From Arthrobacter sp. V1I9 (GTDB lineage: Bacteria > Actinomycetota > Actinomycetes > Actinomycetales > Micrococcaceae): a DNA stretch of 64,000 nucleotides. The stretch is taken from contig NZ_JAUSYU010000001.1 in NCBI RefSeq assembly GCF_030817075.1, forward strand, positions 62,001 to 126,000, given 5' to 3'. The position numbers and the translations under genes are program-made. Below are positions 54,779-63,552 of the stretch, piece after piece. The notes below the pieces were generated by a model, which was not told the DNA's origin, did no database searches, and was given only the letters and a program-made list of their open reading frames with translations. Position 1 is the first letter of the stretch. Every line of letters begins with the position of its first letter.

Positions 54779-55827
54779 GCGAGCAGAATACCAAGGTGGC
54801 TGAACCGCGTATCGACGCGCCGGCTGACCACAGCACCACCAAGGCCAACCCCCTGCGGAACTTTCTGAGCGGTTCCACGGGCCGGAGCCTGGGACTGGTC
54901 ATCGCGCTCGCGCTGCTCGTCGTAGTGGGTGGAGTCACCAGTGGGGACCGGTTCCTCAACCTCGAGAACATGCTCACCATCCTCCGGCTCGCCTCGATCA
55001 TCGGGGTGATCAGCATCGGCATCACCTTCGTTATCACCGCAGGCGGCATTGACCTCTCCGTCGGATCGGTCATGGGCCTGACCTCGGTCGTCGCCACCCT
55101 GGCCAGCGTCCAATTGGCCGCCACGCAGTCGTCGTGGCTCCTGATCGTAGTGGTGGCGCTCGGGGTGGGCCTCGTTGCCGGCCTGATCAACGGACTCGTG
55201 ATCGCGTACGGCAACGTCGTCGCCTTTATGGCCACCCTGGCCATGTTGGTGGGCGCCCGCGGCCTTGCCGAGCTCATTTCCGGCCGCAGCACCCAGATCG
55301 TCAGCAACCGGGACTTCCTGAGGGTCATGCGCTCTGACTTTCTGGGCATTCCGATCCTGATCTGGATCTTCGTCATCGTCGCAATAGCAGGATGGTTCCT
55401 CCTGAACCGCACCACCTTCGGCCGGCGCACCATCGCCATCGGCGGAAACCTTGAGGCGTCCCGCCTGGCAGGCATCAAGGTCAAGCGCCACCTCGTCTCC
55501 CTCTACGTCCTGGCCGGCCTCGCCGCCGGCATCGCCGGCATCATGATGCTCGGCCGCACCACCGCGGGAACCTCAACGCATGGCCTCCTCTACGAACTTG
55601 ACGCGATTGCCGCCGTCGTTGTCGGCGGCACGCTGCTCATCGGCGGGCGCGGCACCATCATGGGCACCGTCCTGGGCGTGCTGATCTTTGCGACGCTGAC
55701 CAACGTCTTTACCCAGAACAACCTCGACACCTCCGTCCAGTCGCTCGCCAAGGGCCTGATCATTGTCGTCGCAGTTCTCCTGCAGCAGCGCTTCGCCACC
55801 CGGAGTCCGCGCAAGATCAAAAGCTAG
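54775..55827 (+). CDS. Sugar ABC transporter permease (RbsC-type)
   Basis: This 350-residue permease of the ribose/xylose type has about 8-10 helices. The conserved blocks are SIGITFVITAGGIDLSVGSVMG near residue 80 and VVGGTLLIGGRGTIMGTVLGV near 283, with RTTFGRRTIAIGGNLEASRLAGI as the cytoplasmic ATPase-contact region. The GTG start overlaps the ATPase stop. It is followed 72 bp later by the polyprenyl synthetase gene on the same strand. Confidence 0.93.
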   Translation: MSEQNTKVAEPRIDAPADHSTTKANPLRNFLSGSTGRSLGLVIALALLVVVGGVTSGDRFLNLENMLTILRLASIIGVISIGITFVITAGGIDLSVGSVMGLTSVVATLASVQLAATQSSWLLIVVVALGVGLVAGLINGLVIAYGNVVAFMATLAMLVGARGLAELISGRSTQIVSNRDFLRVMRSDFLGIPILIWIFVIVAIAGWFLLNRTTFGRRTIAIGGNLEASRLAGIKVKRHLVSLYVLAGLAAGIAGIMMLGRTTAGTSTHGLLYELDAIAAVVVGGTLLIGGRGTIMGTVLGVLIFATLTNVFTQNNLDTSVQSLAKGLIIVVAVLLQQRFATRSPRKIKS

Positions 55828-55899
55828 GTCGCCGGAGGGCGGGCACAGGGCGCTCCCGGCAATCCCGCGGAGCCAGGACCAGAAGCGAAGGGCAGCGCA

Positions 55900-56982
55900 A
55901 TGAACTTCCTGAACGTGGACAACCGCCTGAACGGCAACGCGGACCTTGAGCTGGTCGAAGATGCGCTTCAGCGCTTCTTCGCCGACGCGAAGCTGCGCGC
56001 TGTCTCCGTCAACGCAACCTATCTCGGCCTCTGGGAAGCACTCGAAAGAGCAACCGCGGGCGGCAAACGCTCCCGCCCGCGGTTGGTCATGCTGGCTTAC
56101 CGCCAACTGGGCGGCACTGATTTCTCCAGCGCCGCGGAACTCGCGGCCTCGTACGAACTCCTGCACAGTGCGCTCATTATCCATGACGACGTCATTGACC
56201 GTGATTTCGTCCGGCGAGGCATTCCCAATGTGTCCGGCCACTACCGAAGCAGGGCACTGCGTGCCGGTGAGCCGTCTGCGTCGGCAGACCACGCCGGGGT
56301 TTCGGCCGGGCTCCTTGCCGGGGACCTGGCCCTGTCCAGCGCCTACCGGCTGTTGAGGCCCATAGAAGCGCCGGCCGCGGTCCGCCAGCGGCTGAACAGC
56401 ATCCTCGACGATGCGATTTTCTCTTCCGTCGGCGGCGAAGTCCTGGACATCGAGTTCAGCCGGACCCCGGCAATGCCTTCCCTCGAGGACATCACCAAGA
56501 CGGCACACCAAAAGACTTCCGTTTACTCGTTCGAGGCGCCCCTGCAGGCCGGCGCCGTGCTGGCAGCGGCTCCGGAACCCGTTGTGGCGGCGCTGACTGG
56601 CTTTGGGCGTTACGCAGGCATCGCCTATCAGATCGCCGATGACGTCCTGGGCGTTTTCGGCAAGGAAAGCCGCACCGGGAAAAGCACGTGGGGAGACCTC
56701 CGGGAAGGCAAGCGGACGGCCCTGCTCTCCTTTGCAGCTACCCGTACGGAATGGAGCAGGATCGCATCACTCATCGGATCGCAGGACATGACGGCCGCAG
56801 ACGCGGGGCAGGTCCGGTCGTTGCTGGTGTCCTGCGGTGCGAAGGACTATGCCGTACAGCTTGCCACCGAAAATGCCCACCTCGCAGTGATGCACCTGGA
56901 GGCGGACGGAGTGCCCGATGCCGTACGCAGGAGCCTTGAACACATGCTGTTCTCTGCCATTTCCACCGTGGGGTCACACTAG
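55900..56982 (+). CDS. Polyprenyl diphosphate synthase
   Basis: This 360-residue trans-prenyltransferase has the first Asp-rich motif IIHDDVID (DDxxD at 96-100) and the second as QIADDVLGVFG (Asp247, Asp248). GGKRSRPRLVMLAYRQLGG is the substrate-binding block. It condenses isopentenyl diphosphate onto allylic diphosphates; chain length cannot be told. It follows the sugar permease in the same orientation and is near eboE/F/B, so it may serve that locus rather than menaquinone synthesis. Confidence 0.92.
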   Translation: MNFLNVDNRLNGNADLELVEDALQRFFADAKLRAVSVNATYLGLWEALERATAGGKRSRPRLVMLAYRQLGGTDFSSAAELAASYELLHSALIIHDDVIDRDFVRRGIPNVSGHYRSRALRAGEPSASADHAGVSAGLLAGDLALSSAYRLLRPIEAPAAVRQRLNSILDDAIFSSVGGEVLDIEFSRTPAMPSLEDITKTAHQKTSVYSFEAPLQAGAVLAAAPEPVVAALTGFGRYAGIAYQIADDVLGVFGKESRTGKSTWGDLREGKRTALLSFAATRTEWSRIASLIGSQDMTAADAGQVRSLLVSCGAKDYAVQLATENAHLAVMHLEADGVPDAVRRSLEHMLFSAISTVGSH

Positions 56983-57185
56983 CCGCGCTGGGATGGCTCC
57001 CTCCTCGCAGATACCGCCCGCCCTGCCGTTACTATGAGAGAACAAATCCGGCACCGAGGCTATCTGCCAGGAAGGACCTGATCCGGAGTGGAAGGCAAGA
57101 CGTCGGCCGTTGTCGAGGTGCCCTGCCTTTGCCGTTTGGTTCCACTTTGGATTGCTGGAGACGCGCCCGGACAAGTTGACGCGGA

Positions 57186-58457
57186 ATGACTTCGCCAATG
57201 CACGATGAGCGCGTGCGACGCACCGTTGCCGGGACCAACCTCGGGAACAACCGCGATTCCACCCGGCAGCACAATCTTTCCACCGTGCTGGGCCTGGTGC
57301 ACTCCATGGCCGGTGTTTCCCGGGCACAACTGACCCGGGCCACCGGACTCAACCGCTCAACTATCGCGGCGCTCGTGGGTGAACTCGTCCACCTCGGGCT
57401 GGTGGTGGAGAGTGACCTCGACCAGGCACAACAGCATGGCCGCCCCAGCATCATGATTGAACCGAGTCCCGGCGCGCTGGCACTGTCGGTGAACCCGGAT
57501 ATCGATGTGGTCAGCGTCGCGCTTGTTGGGCTGGGCGGGCACATCGTGAACCCTGTCCGCTTCCATACCGTCCGGGCGCCGTCGGTAGCGGAGGTGGTAA
57601 ACATCGTGACGGCGATTTACACGGGGATGCGGACCTCGCTACCCGCCCGGCACCGGATCATGGGCGTGGGGCTGGCCATTCCAGGGCTGGTGGATCCTGT
57701 TGATGGCACCGTCATCGAAGCCCCGCATCTTGGCTGGCGCGACCAACGTCTCGCAGCACTCCTCAGTGAGGCCTTGAAACTGCCGGTCACGGCAGCAAAT
57801 GATGCCGTCGCCGGTGCGCGTGCGCAGGCCACCTTCGGGGCGGGCCGCGACGTTCGGGACCTTGTCTACCTTTACGGCGGAGCGAGCGGCATAGGCGGAG
57901 GTGTCATCAGCGGAGGGCGACTTATCCGAGGAGCCACGGGATTCGCCGGACAACTTGGGCACACTCACGTGCGCTCAGGCGGGACCGCATGCACCTGCGG
58001 GTCCTACGGCTGCCTTGAAGCCGAGGTCACGCGTGAAGAGCTGATTGCCGCAGTCGGGCTGCCGGCCGGGGAAAGGGAGAACCTCGAAGAGGCCGTGCTG
58101 GAGAAGCTGCAGGACGAGGCCGCGTCCCAGGAGCTGCGGGAGATCATCGACCGGCAGATTGCGCTGCTGGCTATCGGACTGAAGAGCGTGGTCAACCTGC
58201 TGAATCCGTCCCTGATCGTGCTGGGCGGTTTCCTGCGCATTCTCGTTCGCGCCGCACCGGACGCCCTCGGCGAAGCGCTGCGCACACCGGGAACACGGGG
58301 GCCGCGGGAGAGCGTCGCCATCGAGTTGGCTCCCCTGGGGGAAGATTCCATCCTGGTTGGTGCCGCGGAGCTCGCCTTCGAACCCCTCATCCGGGATCCC
58401 GCCGGTTTCCTTCGCCCCCAGGATGACGACGCCGGTGCGAGGGTTCCGTCCGCGTAA
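57186..58457 (+). CDS. ROK family transcriptional regulator
   Basis: This 423-residue regulator has an N-terminal helix-turn-helix (about 30-75: GVSRAQLTRATGLNRSTIAALVGELVHLGLV) followed by a ROK sugar-kinase-like domain. The zinc motif GGTACTCGSYGCLEAE (CxCGxxGCxE) is present. A kinase phosphate loop DxGGT is not evident, as expected for a regulator. It likely senses the imported sugar and controls this locus. A terminator hairpin lies 25 bp past the stop. Confidence 0.92.
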   Translation: MTSPMHDERVRRTVAGTNLGNNRDSTRQHNLSTVLGLVHSMAGVSRAQLTRATGLNRSTIAALVGELVHLGLVVESDLDQAQQHGRPSIMIEPSPGALALSVNPDIDVVSVALVGLGGHIVNPVRFHTVRAPSVAEVVNIVTAIYTGMRTSLPARHRIMGVGLAIPGLVDPVDGTVIEAPHLGWRDQRLAALLSEALKLPVTAANDAVAGARAQATFGAGRDVRDLVYLYGGASGIGGGVISGGRLIRGATGFAGQLGHTHVRSGGTACTCGSYGCLEAEVTREELIAAVGLPAGERENLEEAVLEKLQDEAASQELREIIDRQIALLAIGLKSVVNLLNPSLIVLGGFLRILVRAAPDALGEALRTPGTRGPRESVAIELAPLGEDSILVGAAELAFEPLIRDPAGFLRPQDDDAGARVPSA

Positions 58458-58482
58458 ATTCTCCGCGGCAGGCCACCAAAAA

Positions 58483-58525
58483 AGCGGATCCTGTTCCAGC
58501 TTTCGGCTGGGACAGGATCCGCTTC
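58483..58525. terminator. Bidirectional terminator
   Basis: AAGCGGATCCTGTTCCAGC and GCTGGGACAGGATCCGCTT form a 19-bp stem with one T-G (wobble) position and a 5-base loop (TTTCG). It lies between the ROK gene and the convergent sorbosone-dehydrogenase-type gene. Confidence 0.88.
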
Positions 58526-58577
58526 GTGTTATGGGCCGGTGGGCCTTATCGTGCAGCCACTGGTACTCCGCGGAGCA

Positions 58578-60776
58578 TCAGTTGGCTACGGCAAGTACTA
58601 CCTCAGCGGTTCCGGTCAGCGGAGCAGATGCGGCGTCGCCGGCGTCGGTGTAGCTGGCGCTGAAGACGGCTGAAAGGTCATCTACGGCCGGGTCATGGCC
58701 CTCGGGAACGGTAGTGGTGAGGGTGCCCGTGCAGCCCGCCGTCGTGGTCTGCGGGTGTCCGTGCGTGTGGTGGCCGAGGATGTAGGTCACCTGGACAAGT
58801 GAGCAGTCAACCGGCTGGTCGTCCGTAACGCGGACCTCGTAGCTGACAGTGTCGCCAAAGCGGAACTCCTGGCCTGCGACGGGGCTGATGAACTCGATGA
58901 CCGGTGCCTGGTTGCCGACCTCAATTGCCACCTCTGCAGAGGAGTGGCGCCCACGGTGCTTGCCGCCCTGGTCCGTGACCTTCAGGCTCGCAGTATAGGT
59001 TCCGATTTCCTCATAGGTCCAGGTGGGGTTTGCTTCCTCAGAGTCCACGACTCCGTCGGAGTTGAAGTCCCACTCATAGCGGATCTTGTCGCCGTCGGCG
59101 TCGGCGGTGCCTTCGCTCGAGAACTTCACTGTCAGCGGTGCAGCACCCGCCGTCGGTGTTCCAGCGGCTACCGCCACCGGGCTGTGGTTGCCGCCTGCGC
59201 CGATGTAGTCGATGCGGGACAGCTGTGCGTCCGGGTTCTCGCCGAAGTAGCCGTCACCGTATTCAAGGACGTAGAGAGCGCCATTCGGACCGAACTCCAT
59301 GTCGATGGGGTTGTCGACCACGAGGGAGTCAACGACGTTCTCGATTGAGGCGAGCTCACCGTTCTCCGTCGTCATGCCCTTGATGTAGTCGCGCGTCCAC
59401 TCGTACAGGAAGGACTTGCCGTCGTAGTAGGACGGCCAGGCAACAGGGGACTTTCCCTTGGTGGCCTTCTCGTTGAACACATATTCAGGGCCGGCCATAG
59501 GACCGATTCCGCCGGTCTCGAGCTCGGGGAACTCGGCCGAGGCGCCGTAGGAGTACCAGACCTCCGGCTGGGCTACGGGGGGCAGCTCCCGGAGGCCGGT
59601 GTTATTGGGTGATTCATTCACCGGAGCAGCACAGTTGAATGCCTTACCGGAGGTGCCGGTGGCGAAGTCGTAGTCGACGTACGGCAGTTCAGCGGTGGCG
59701 CAGTAGGGCCAACCGTAGTTGGACGGCTCAGTGATTGCTGCCCATTTGCCGGTACCTGCAGGGCCGCGGGAGGGATTGGCACTACGCGCGTCGGGCGAGT
59801 AGTCAGCGACGAATAGTTCGCCGGTCCTCTGGCTGAGTTCGATGCGGAAGGGGTTCCGGAGGCCCATCACGTAGATTTCAGGCCGGGTCTTGGGGGTGCC
59901 GGGCTGGAACAGGTTGCCTTCCGGGATGGTGTAGCCGCCGCCGTCCTTGGGCGTGATCCGCAGGACCTTGCCGCGCAGGTCATTGGTGTTCGCGGAGGTC
60001 CGCTGCGCATCCAGGGCGGGGTTGCTGGTGGGGCGCTCGTCGATCGGGGTGTAGCCGCCCGACTGGAACGGGTTGGTGTCGTCTCCGGTGGAGAGGTAAA
60101 GGTTGCCCTCGGCGTCAAAGACGATGTCACCGCCGACATGGCAGCAGATGCCGCGGTCGACTGGCACTTCGATGATCTCCTGCTCGCTGGCGAGGTCGAT
60201 GGAGGAACCGTTGAACTGGAAACGTGAAAGCACCAGGGAGCCCTTGAACTTATCGAAGTCCGCGGCTGCGCCGGTGAAGGGCGCGTCACCCTCATTCACG
60301 CCGGTGGTTGCGGGATCATCCACCGGGGTGTCCTGCGGGGGCGAGTAGTACAGATAAACCCAGTTGTTGCCCTTGGTCCCGAACTTGGGATCAAGGGCAA
60401 CGCTCTGCAGGCCTTCTTCGTCATGCTCGTAGACGTCCAGGGTTGCGGCCAGCGTGTTGAGGCCGGTCTCCGCGTCGTTGAGCCAGACTTCTCCGCCGCG
60501 GGTTGTGTGCAGGACGTCGTTGTTGGGCAGAACGGCCAGGTCAACAGGCTCGCCCGGGCCGTCGTTGAGCGTTACCTTCTGGAAATTGGCGTCGGGCGGA
60601 GCTACGTCGGGAGCGCCGCCCTGCTGGGCCTGCGCCGGTCCTACTGCGAAGGAGGTGGCCATCAGGGCAGCCATGGCCAAGCCGGCACCAGCCCGGGCGG
60701 TGCGTCTTTTTGTAAAACCAAAGGCATCGGCGCGATGCCCGGAAGCTTCCGCTATCCCGTGTCGATTAACAGTCAT
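58578..60776 (-). CDS. Secreted Glc/sorbosone-dehydrogenase-type beta-propeller with PKD domain
   Basis: This 732-residue exported protein has an N-terminal signal peptide (basic KRRTAR, then ALMATSFAVGPAQA, cleavage near residue 50). A six-bladed beta-propeller of the glucose/sorbosone dehydrogenase family follows (residues 60-520: EEGLQSVALDPKF, GICCHVGGDIVF, YVMGLRNPFRIEL). A PKD domain lies near 540-625 (YEWDFNSDGVVDSEEANPTW). Further Ig-like sequence ends the protein. It may bind PQQ or only carbohydrate; no other enzyme function is shown. It lies downstream of eboF. Confidence 0.8.
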   Translation of the reverse strand: MTVNRHGIAEASGHRADAFGFTKRRTARAGAGLAMAALMATSFAVGPAQAQQGGAPDVAPPDANFQKVTLNDGPGEPVDLAVLPNNDVLHTTRGGEVWLNDAETGLNTLAATLDVYEHDEEGLQSVALDPKFGTKGNNWVYLYYSPPQDTPVDDPATTGVNEGDAPFTGAAADFDKFKGSLVLSRFQFNGSSIDLASEQEIIEVPVDRGICCHVGGDIVFDAEGNLYLSTGDDTNPFQSGGYTPIDERPTSNPALDAQRTSANTNDLRGKVLRITPKDGGGYTIPEGNLFQPGTPKTRPEIYVMGLRNPFRIELSQRTGELFVADYSPDARSANPSRGPAGTGKWAAITEPSNYGWPYCATAELPYVDYDFATGTSGKAFNCAAPVNESPNNTGLRELPPVAQPEVWYSYGASAEFPELETGGIGPMAGPEYVFNEKATKGKSPVAWPSYYDGKSFLYEWTRDYIKGMTTENGELASIENVVDSLVVDNPIDMEFGPNGALYVLEYGDGYFGENPDAQLSRIDYIGAGGNHSPVAVAAGTPTAGAAPLTVKFSSEGTADADGDKIRYEWDFNSDGVVDSEEANPTWTYEEIGTYTASLKVTDQGGKHRGRHSSAEVAIEVGNQAPVIEFISPVAGQEFRFGDTVSYEVRVTDDQPVDCSLVQVTYILGHHTHGHPQTTTAGCTGTLTTTVPEGHDPAVDDLSAVFSASYTDAGDAASAPLTGTAEVVLAVAN

Positions 60777-60962
60777 CGTTCACTTTCTTCTCGTCATTGA
60801 GGACCCGGACCAGCCGGACTCAGGTCACTTAGAACGCTAGTTGAGCCGAACCAGATTGCCTAGTGGTTTCAGAAAACAAAATTGCGCAAATCTTGAGCCG
60901 TTCGCATATTTTCGGACACGTTAAAGCGCAACAGCAGCTTACGGTGCCTGCCGCCACTTTGT

Positions 60963-60978
60963 TGTTTCGAGCTCGAAA
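60963..60978. promoter_or_regulatory. 16-bp palindrome in front of the beta-propeller gene
   Basis: GTTTCGAGCTCGAAAC is perfectly palindromic. It lies 3 bp past the eboF stop and 187 bp upstream of the propeller gene start. It could be an operator, and the ROK regulator encoded next door is one candidate binder. Confidence 0.45.
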
Positions 60979-60980
60979 CC

Positions 60981-62381
60981 TTAGCTACTGATCCCCTGCG
61001 TCTGGAGAACCAGCTCCTTCACCGCAGCCGCGGGCACCTGCCGGCCACTGTTCAGGAGCACCTCTATAGAGGATGGAATCCGGTCTTCCGAGCCAATGAT
61101 GAGGGGCGTGCCGGCTGCGGAATCCGGGAGCCGTCCGTGAGTGCCCCGCACGTGCGTCGGATCCAGTGGCACGGTACTCATGGCGTACCGCAGGCCCAGC
61201 TTCTTCTTCACCAGATTGAGCCCTGCTTTTGCCTTCGCCAGCCTGTCCGCCGGGTTGAAGAAGAGCTCGGCGGGATCGTAGCCCGGTTTCCGGTGGATAT
61301 CGACGCCGCGTGCATACTCGGGTGCACGGTCGTCGTCGAGCCAGAAGTAATAGGTGAACCAGGCGCGGGGCTCCGCTACGGCAACCAGCTCCCCGGACCT
61401 TTCATGATCGAGTCCGTACCGGGCCTGCGCTTCCCGGTCCAGGACCTCGTCCACGCCGTCGGTCCCGCGAAGAACCGCAGCCACCCGCTCCACGTCCGCC
61501 GGGTCGGAGACGTAGACGTGTGCAACCTGGTGGTCGGCTACGGCAAACGCCCGCGACGTCCACGGATCGAGTTGCTCCCGGCCATCCTGCACATAGACCT
61601 CCAGCAGGCCTTCCCTGCGCAGGACGCGGTTGATGTCCACCGGTGTGCTTGCTTCTTCGATCCCATATTCGGCCACGGCAATCACCGCGTAGCCGCGCGC
61701 CTCGGCTTCATCCAGCAGCGGCGCCAGGGTGCGGTCGAGGTCCGAAGCGGCACGCGAAGCCTGCGGTGAATCGGGCCCGAACCGCTGCAGGTCGTAGTCC
61801 AGGTGCGGCAGATAGGCCATCAGCAGGTTCGGTGACTGGTTCCGCATGATGTGCCGTGTGGAGTTGACAATCCACTCACTCGACTGGATTGTCGCCGTCG
61901 GGCCCCAGTACTGGAAGAGCGGGAAGTCACCGTAGCCGGCCACCAGTTCGTCGTGAAGTTCCGCGGGCCGGACGTAGGCATCGGGGGATTTGCGGCCGTC
62001 CGCATGATAGATGGGCCTTGGGGTCACGGTAAGGTCGGTGGACATTCCCATGGCGTACCACCAGCAGATATTGCCCGCGCTGTACCCGGGATGCTGCCGA
62101 CGGGCCGCTTCCCAGATGTTCTCGCCGCTGACAAGCCTGTTGTGCTGGCGCCACAGGTAAACATCGCCGAGCTCCCGGAAGTACCAGCCGTTGCCCACGA
62201 TTCCGTGCTGCGCGGGCGCCAGGCCCGTCAGCATGGTGGACTGAACGGTGCACGTTACCGCGGGCAGGACCGTGGCCAGTTCGGATGACCATCCCTGTGC
62301 AGCAAGCCGCGACAGGCGGGGCATCTGGCCCAGGGCCTTGGCAGTCAGGCCAACGACGTTCAGCAGCAGTACTGGTTTCAC
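60981..62381 (-). CDS. eboF: EboF-type alkaline phosphatase/phosphodiesterase family protein
   Basis: This 466-residue protein resembles the nucleotide pyrophosphatase/phosphodiesterase members of the ebo cluster. The N-terminal metal/nucleophile region is LLNVVGLTAKALGQMP and TCTVQSTMLTGLAPAQHG, with Thr as the expected nucleophile. AYLPHLDYDLQRFGPDSPQ holds further metal ligands, and the SDHG motif is replaced by AEYGIEE. HVRGTHGRLP supplies a His. The GTG at 62381 follows AAGGAAA. The substrate is unknown. It lies directly after eboE. Confidence 0.8.
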   Translation of the reverse strand: MKPVLLLNVVGLTAKALGQMPRLSRLAAQGWSSELATVLPAVTCTVQSTMLTGLAPAQHGIVGNGWYFRELGDVYLWRQHNRLVSGENIWEAARRQHPGYSAGNICWWYAMGMSTDLTVTPRPIYHADGRKSPDAYVRPAELHDELVAGYGDFPLFQYWGPTATIQSSEWIVNSTRHIMRNQSPNLLMAYLPHLDYDLQRFGPDSPQASRAASDLDRTLAPLLDEAEARGYAVIAVAEYGIEEASTPVDINRVLRREGLLEVYVQDGREQLDPWTSRAFAVADHQVAHVYVSDPADVERVAAVLRGTDGVDEVLDREAQARYGLDHERSGELVAVAEPRAWFTYYFWLDDDRAPEYARGVDIHRKPGYDPAELFFNPADRLAKAKAGLNLVKKKLGLRYAMSTVPLDPTHVRGTHGRLPDSAAGTPLIIGSEDRIPSSIEVLLNSGRQVPAAAVKELVLQTQGISS

Positions 62382-62418
62382 GGTTTTTCCTTGTTTGGGG
62401 GTGTCATTGGCGTCCGCG

Positions 62419-63552
62419 TCAGGAGCTTTGAACAGCGGGTGCGGCAGCAAACAGATTCGACTGCGCCCACTGAATCTCCGCTGCAATCCCGTCGGTGATG
62501 CCCACCGAGGCACCGGGCAGCACGCTCCAGGTATAGGTCTCGATATCGAGGTGGACCTCTGGCGCGTAGGGCAACCGGCGGACTTCGGTGACGGTCCGGC
62601 TCAGCACGTCCACGGTGGTCTCCAGAGGGGCGGAGGGGACGTGATGGAGGGGGATATGGAAGTGAACCCGCCACGCGCTTTCCCCTGGCAGCTCAGTGAG
62701 GGCTTCACCGAGATCGTCTGCAGCAACAACGCCTGCCGGCTGGGACTCCCGTACCTGGTGCAGGTATCGGGGTTCAACGAAGGCAGCCAGGGCCTCCCGC
62801 GCTGCCGGGTCGGATGGATCCGTGACGTGCAGGGCTGCTGACGCCTGTACCTTAACTATCCGCAAACCAGCGGCATCAATTTCCTGGACAGCGCCCGCCG
62901 GGTCCGCGAACGAAACGGCAAGGTGGCAGGTATCCACGCACAAGCCTACGAACTCGGGATCCACGCCGCGTTCAATGCGGGGACGCAGCCAGCCGACCAC
63001 GTCGGACACGGTGTCGAGCACGCACCCAGGTTCGGGTTCGACGGCGACGCGGACGGTCTTTCCCGTACGTTCCCGCAGGTCACGCAACCGGGAGCTCAGC
63101 TCGGCAAAGGCGGAGGTGGCGTCGTCGTCGTCGGCCTGTGTCCATGGCTCACGCCAGGCAAGGGGCAGGGTGGAGATTGACCCGGTTGTGCCCTCCGGCA
63201 GGAGGGCTGCCAGCACCTCGGCGCAGTCCAGCGTGTACTCCAAGCGGGCACGCTCGGCCCACGTCGGCTTGTAGACGTCGAGCTTGACTACCTCATTGTG
63301 GAAGCCGCCGTAGGGGAAGGCATTGATGGTGTGCAGCTGCAGCCCTTCAGCCTGGAGGACGTCGCGGAGCGCGGCGCGGTCCTCTGTGTTGTGGGCCAGC
63401 TGACGGGCCAGTCCGGCGGGCAACCACAGTCCCACGCCGAGGGTTTCCAGCCCGACGGTGCGGCGGATGGGACCGGCGTATTCGCGGAGCTGCCGGATGA
63501 CGCCGTCGAGATCCTCGGCGGGGTGGACGTTGGTGCAGTATGAAAGGAGCAT
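62419..63552 (-). CDS. eboE: EboE metabolite-traffic protein (TIM barrel, sugar-phosphate-isomerase-like)
   Basis: This 377-residue protein matches EboE, a TIM-barrel protein of the xylose-isomerase-like superfamily. It opens with SYCTNVHPAEDLDGVI, then HTINAFPYGGFHNEVVKLDVYKPTW and VEPEPGCVLDT, CVDTCHLAVSF and FHIPLH, which give candidate metal ligands (Glu, Asp, His). Proteins of this cluster are linked to export or routing of a metabolite to the periplasm. It starts one base inside the eboB stop and is followed 37 bp later by eboF. Confidence 0.85.
   Translation of the reverse strand: MLLSYCTNVHPAEDLDGVIRQLREYAGPIRRTVGLETLGVGLWLPAGLARQLAHNTEDRAALRDVLQAEGLQLHTINAFPYGGFHNEVVKLDVYKPTWAERARLEYTLDCAEVLAALLPEGTTGSISTLPLAWREPWTQADDDDATSAFAELSSRLRDLRERTGKTVRVAVEPEPGCVLDTVSDVVGWLRPRIERGVDPEFVGLCVDTCHLAVSFADPAGAVQEIDAAGLRIVKVQASAALHVTDPSDPAAREALAAFVEPRYLHQVRESQPAGVVAADDLGEALTELPGESAWRVHFHIPLHHVPSAPLETTVDVLSRTVTEVRRLPYAPEVHLDIETYTWSVLPGASVGITDGIAAEIQWAQSNLFAAAPAVQSS

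Noticed and set aside
61650..61680. AEYGIEE in place of the SDHG motif in EboF, considered as a dead phosphodiesterase
   Set aside because: As far as I recall, EboF relatives carry a similar EYG motif, so this is probably family-typical and not a local defect.
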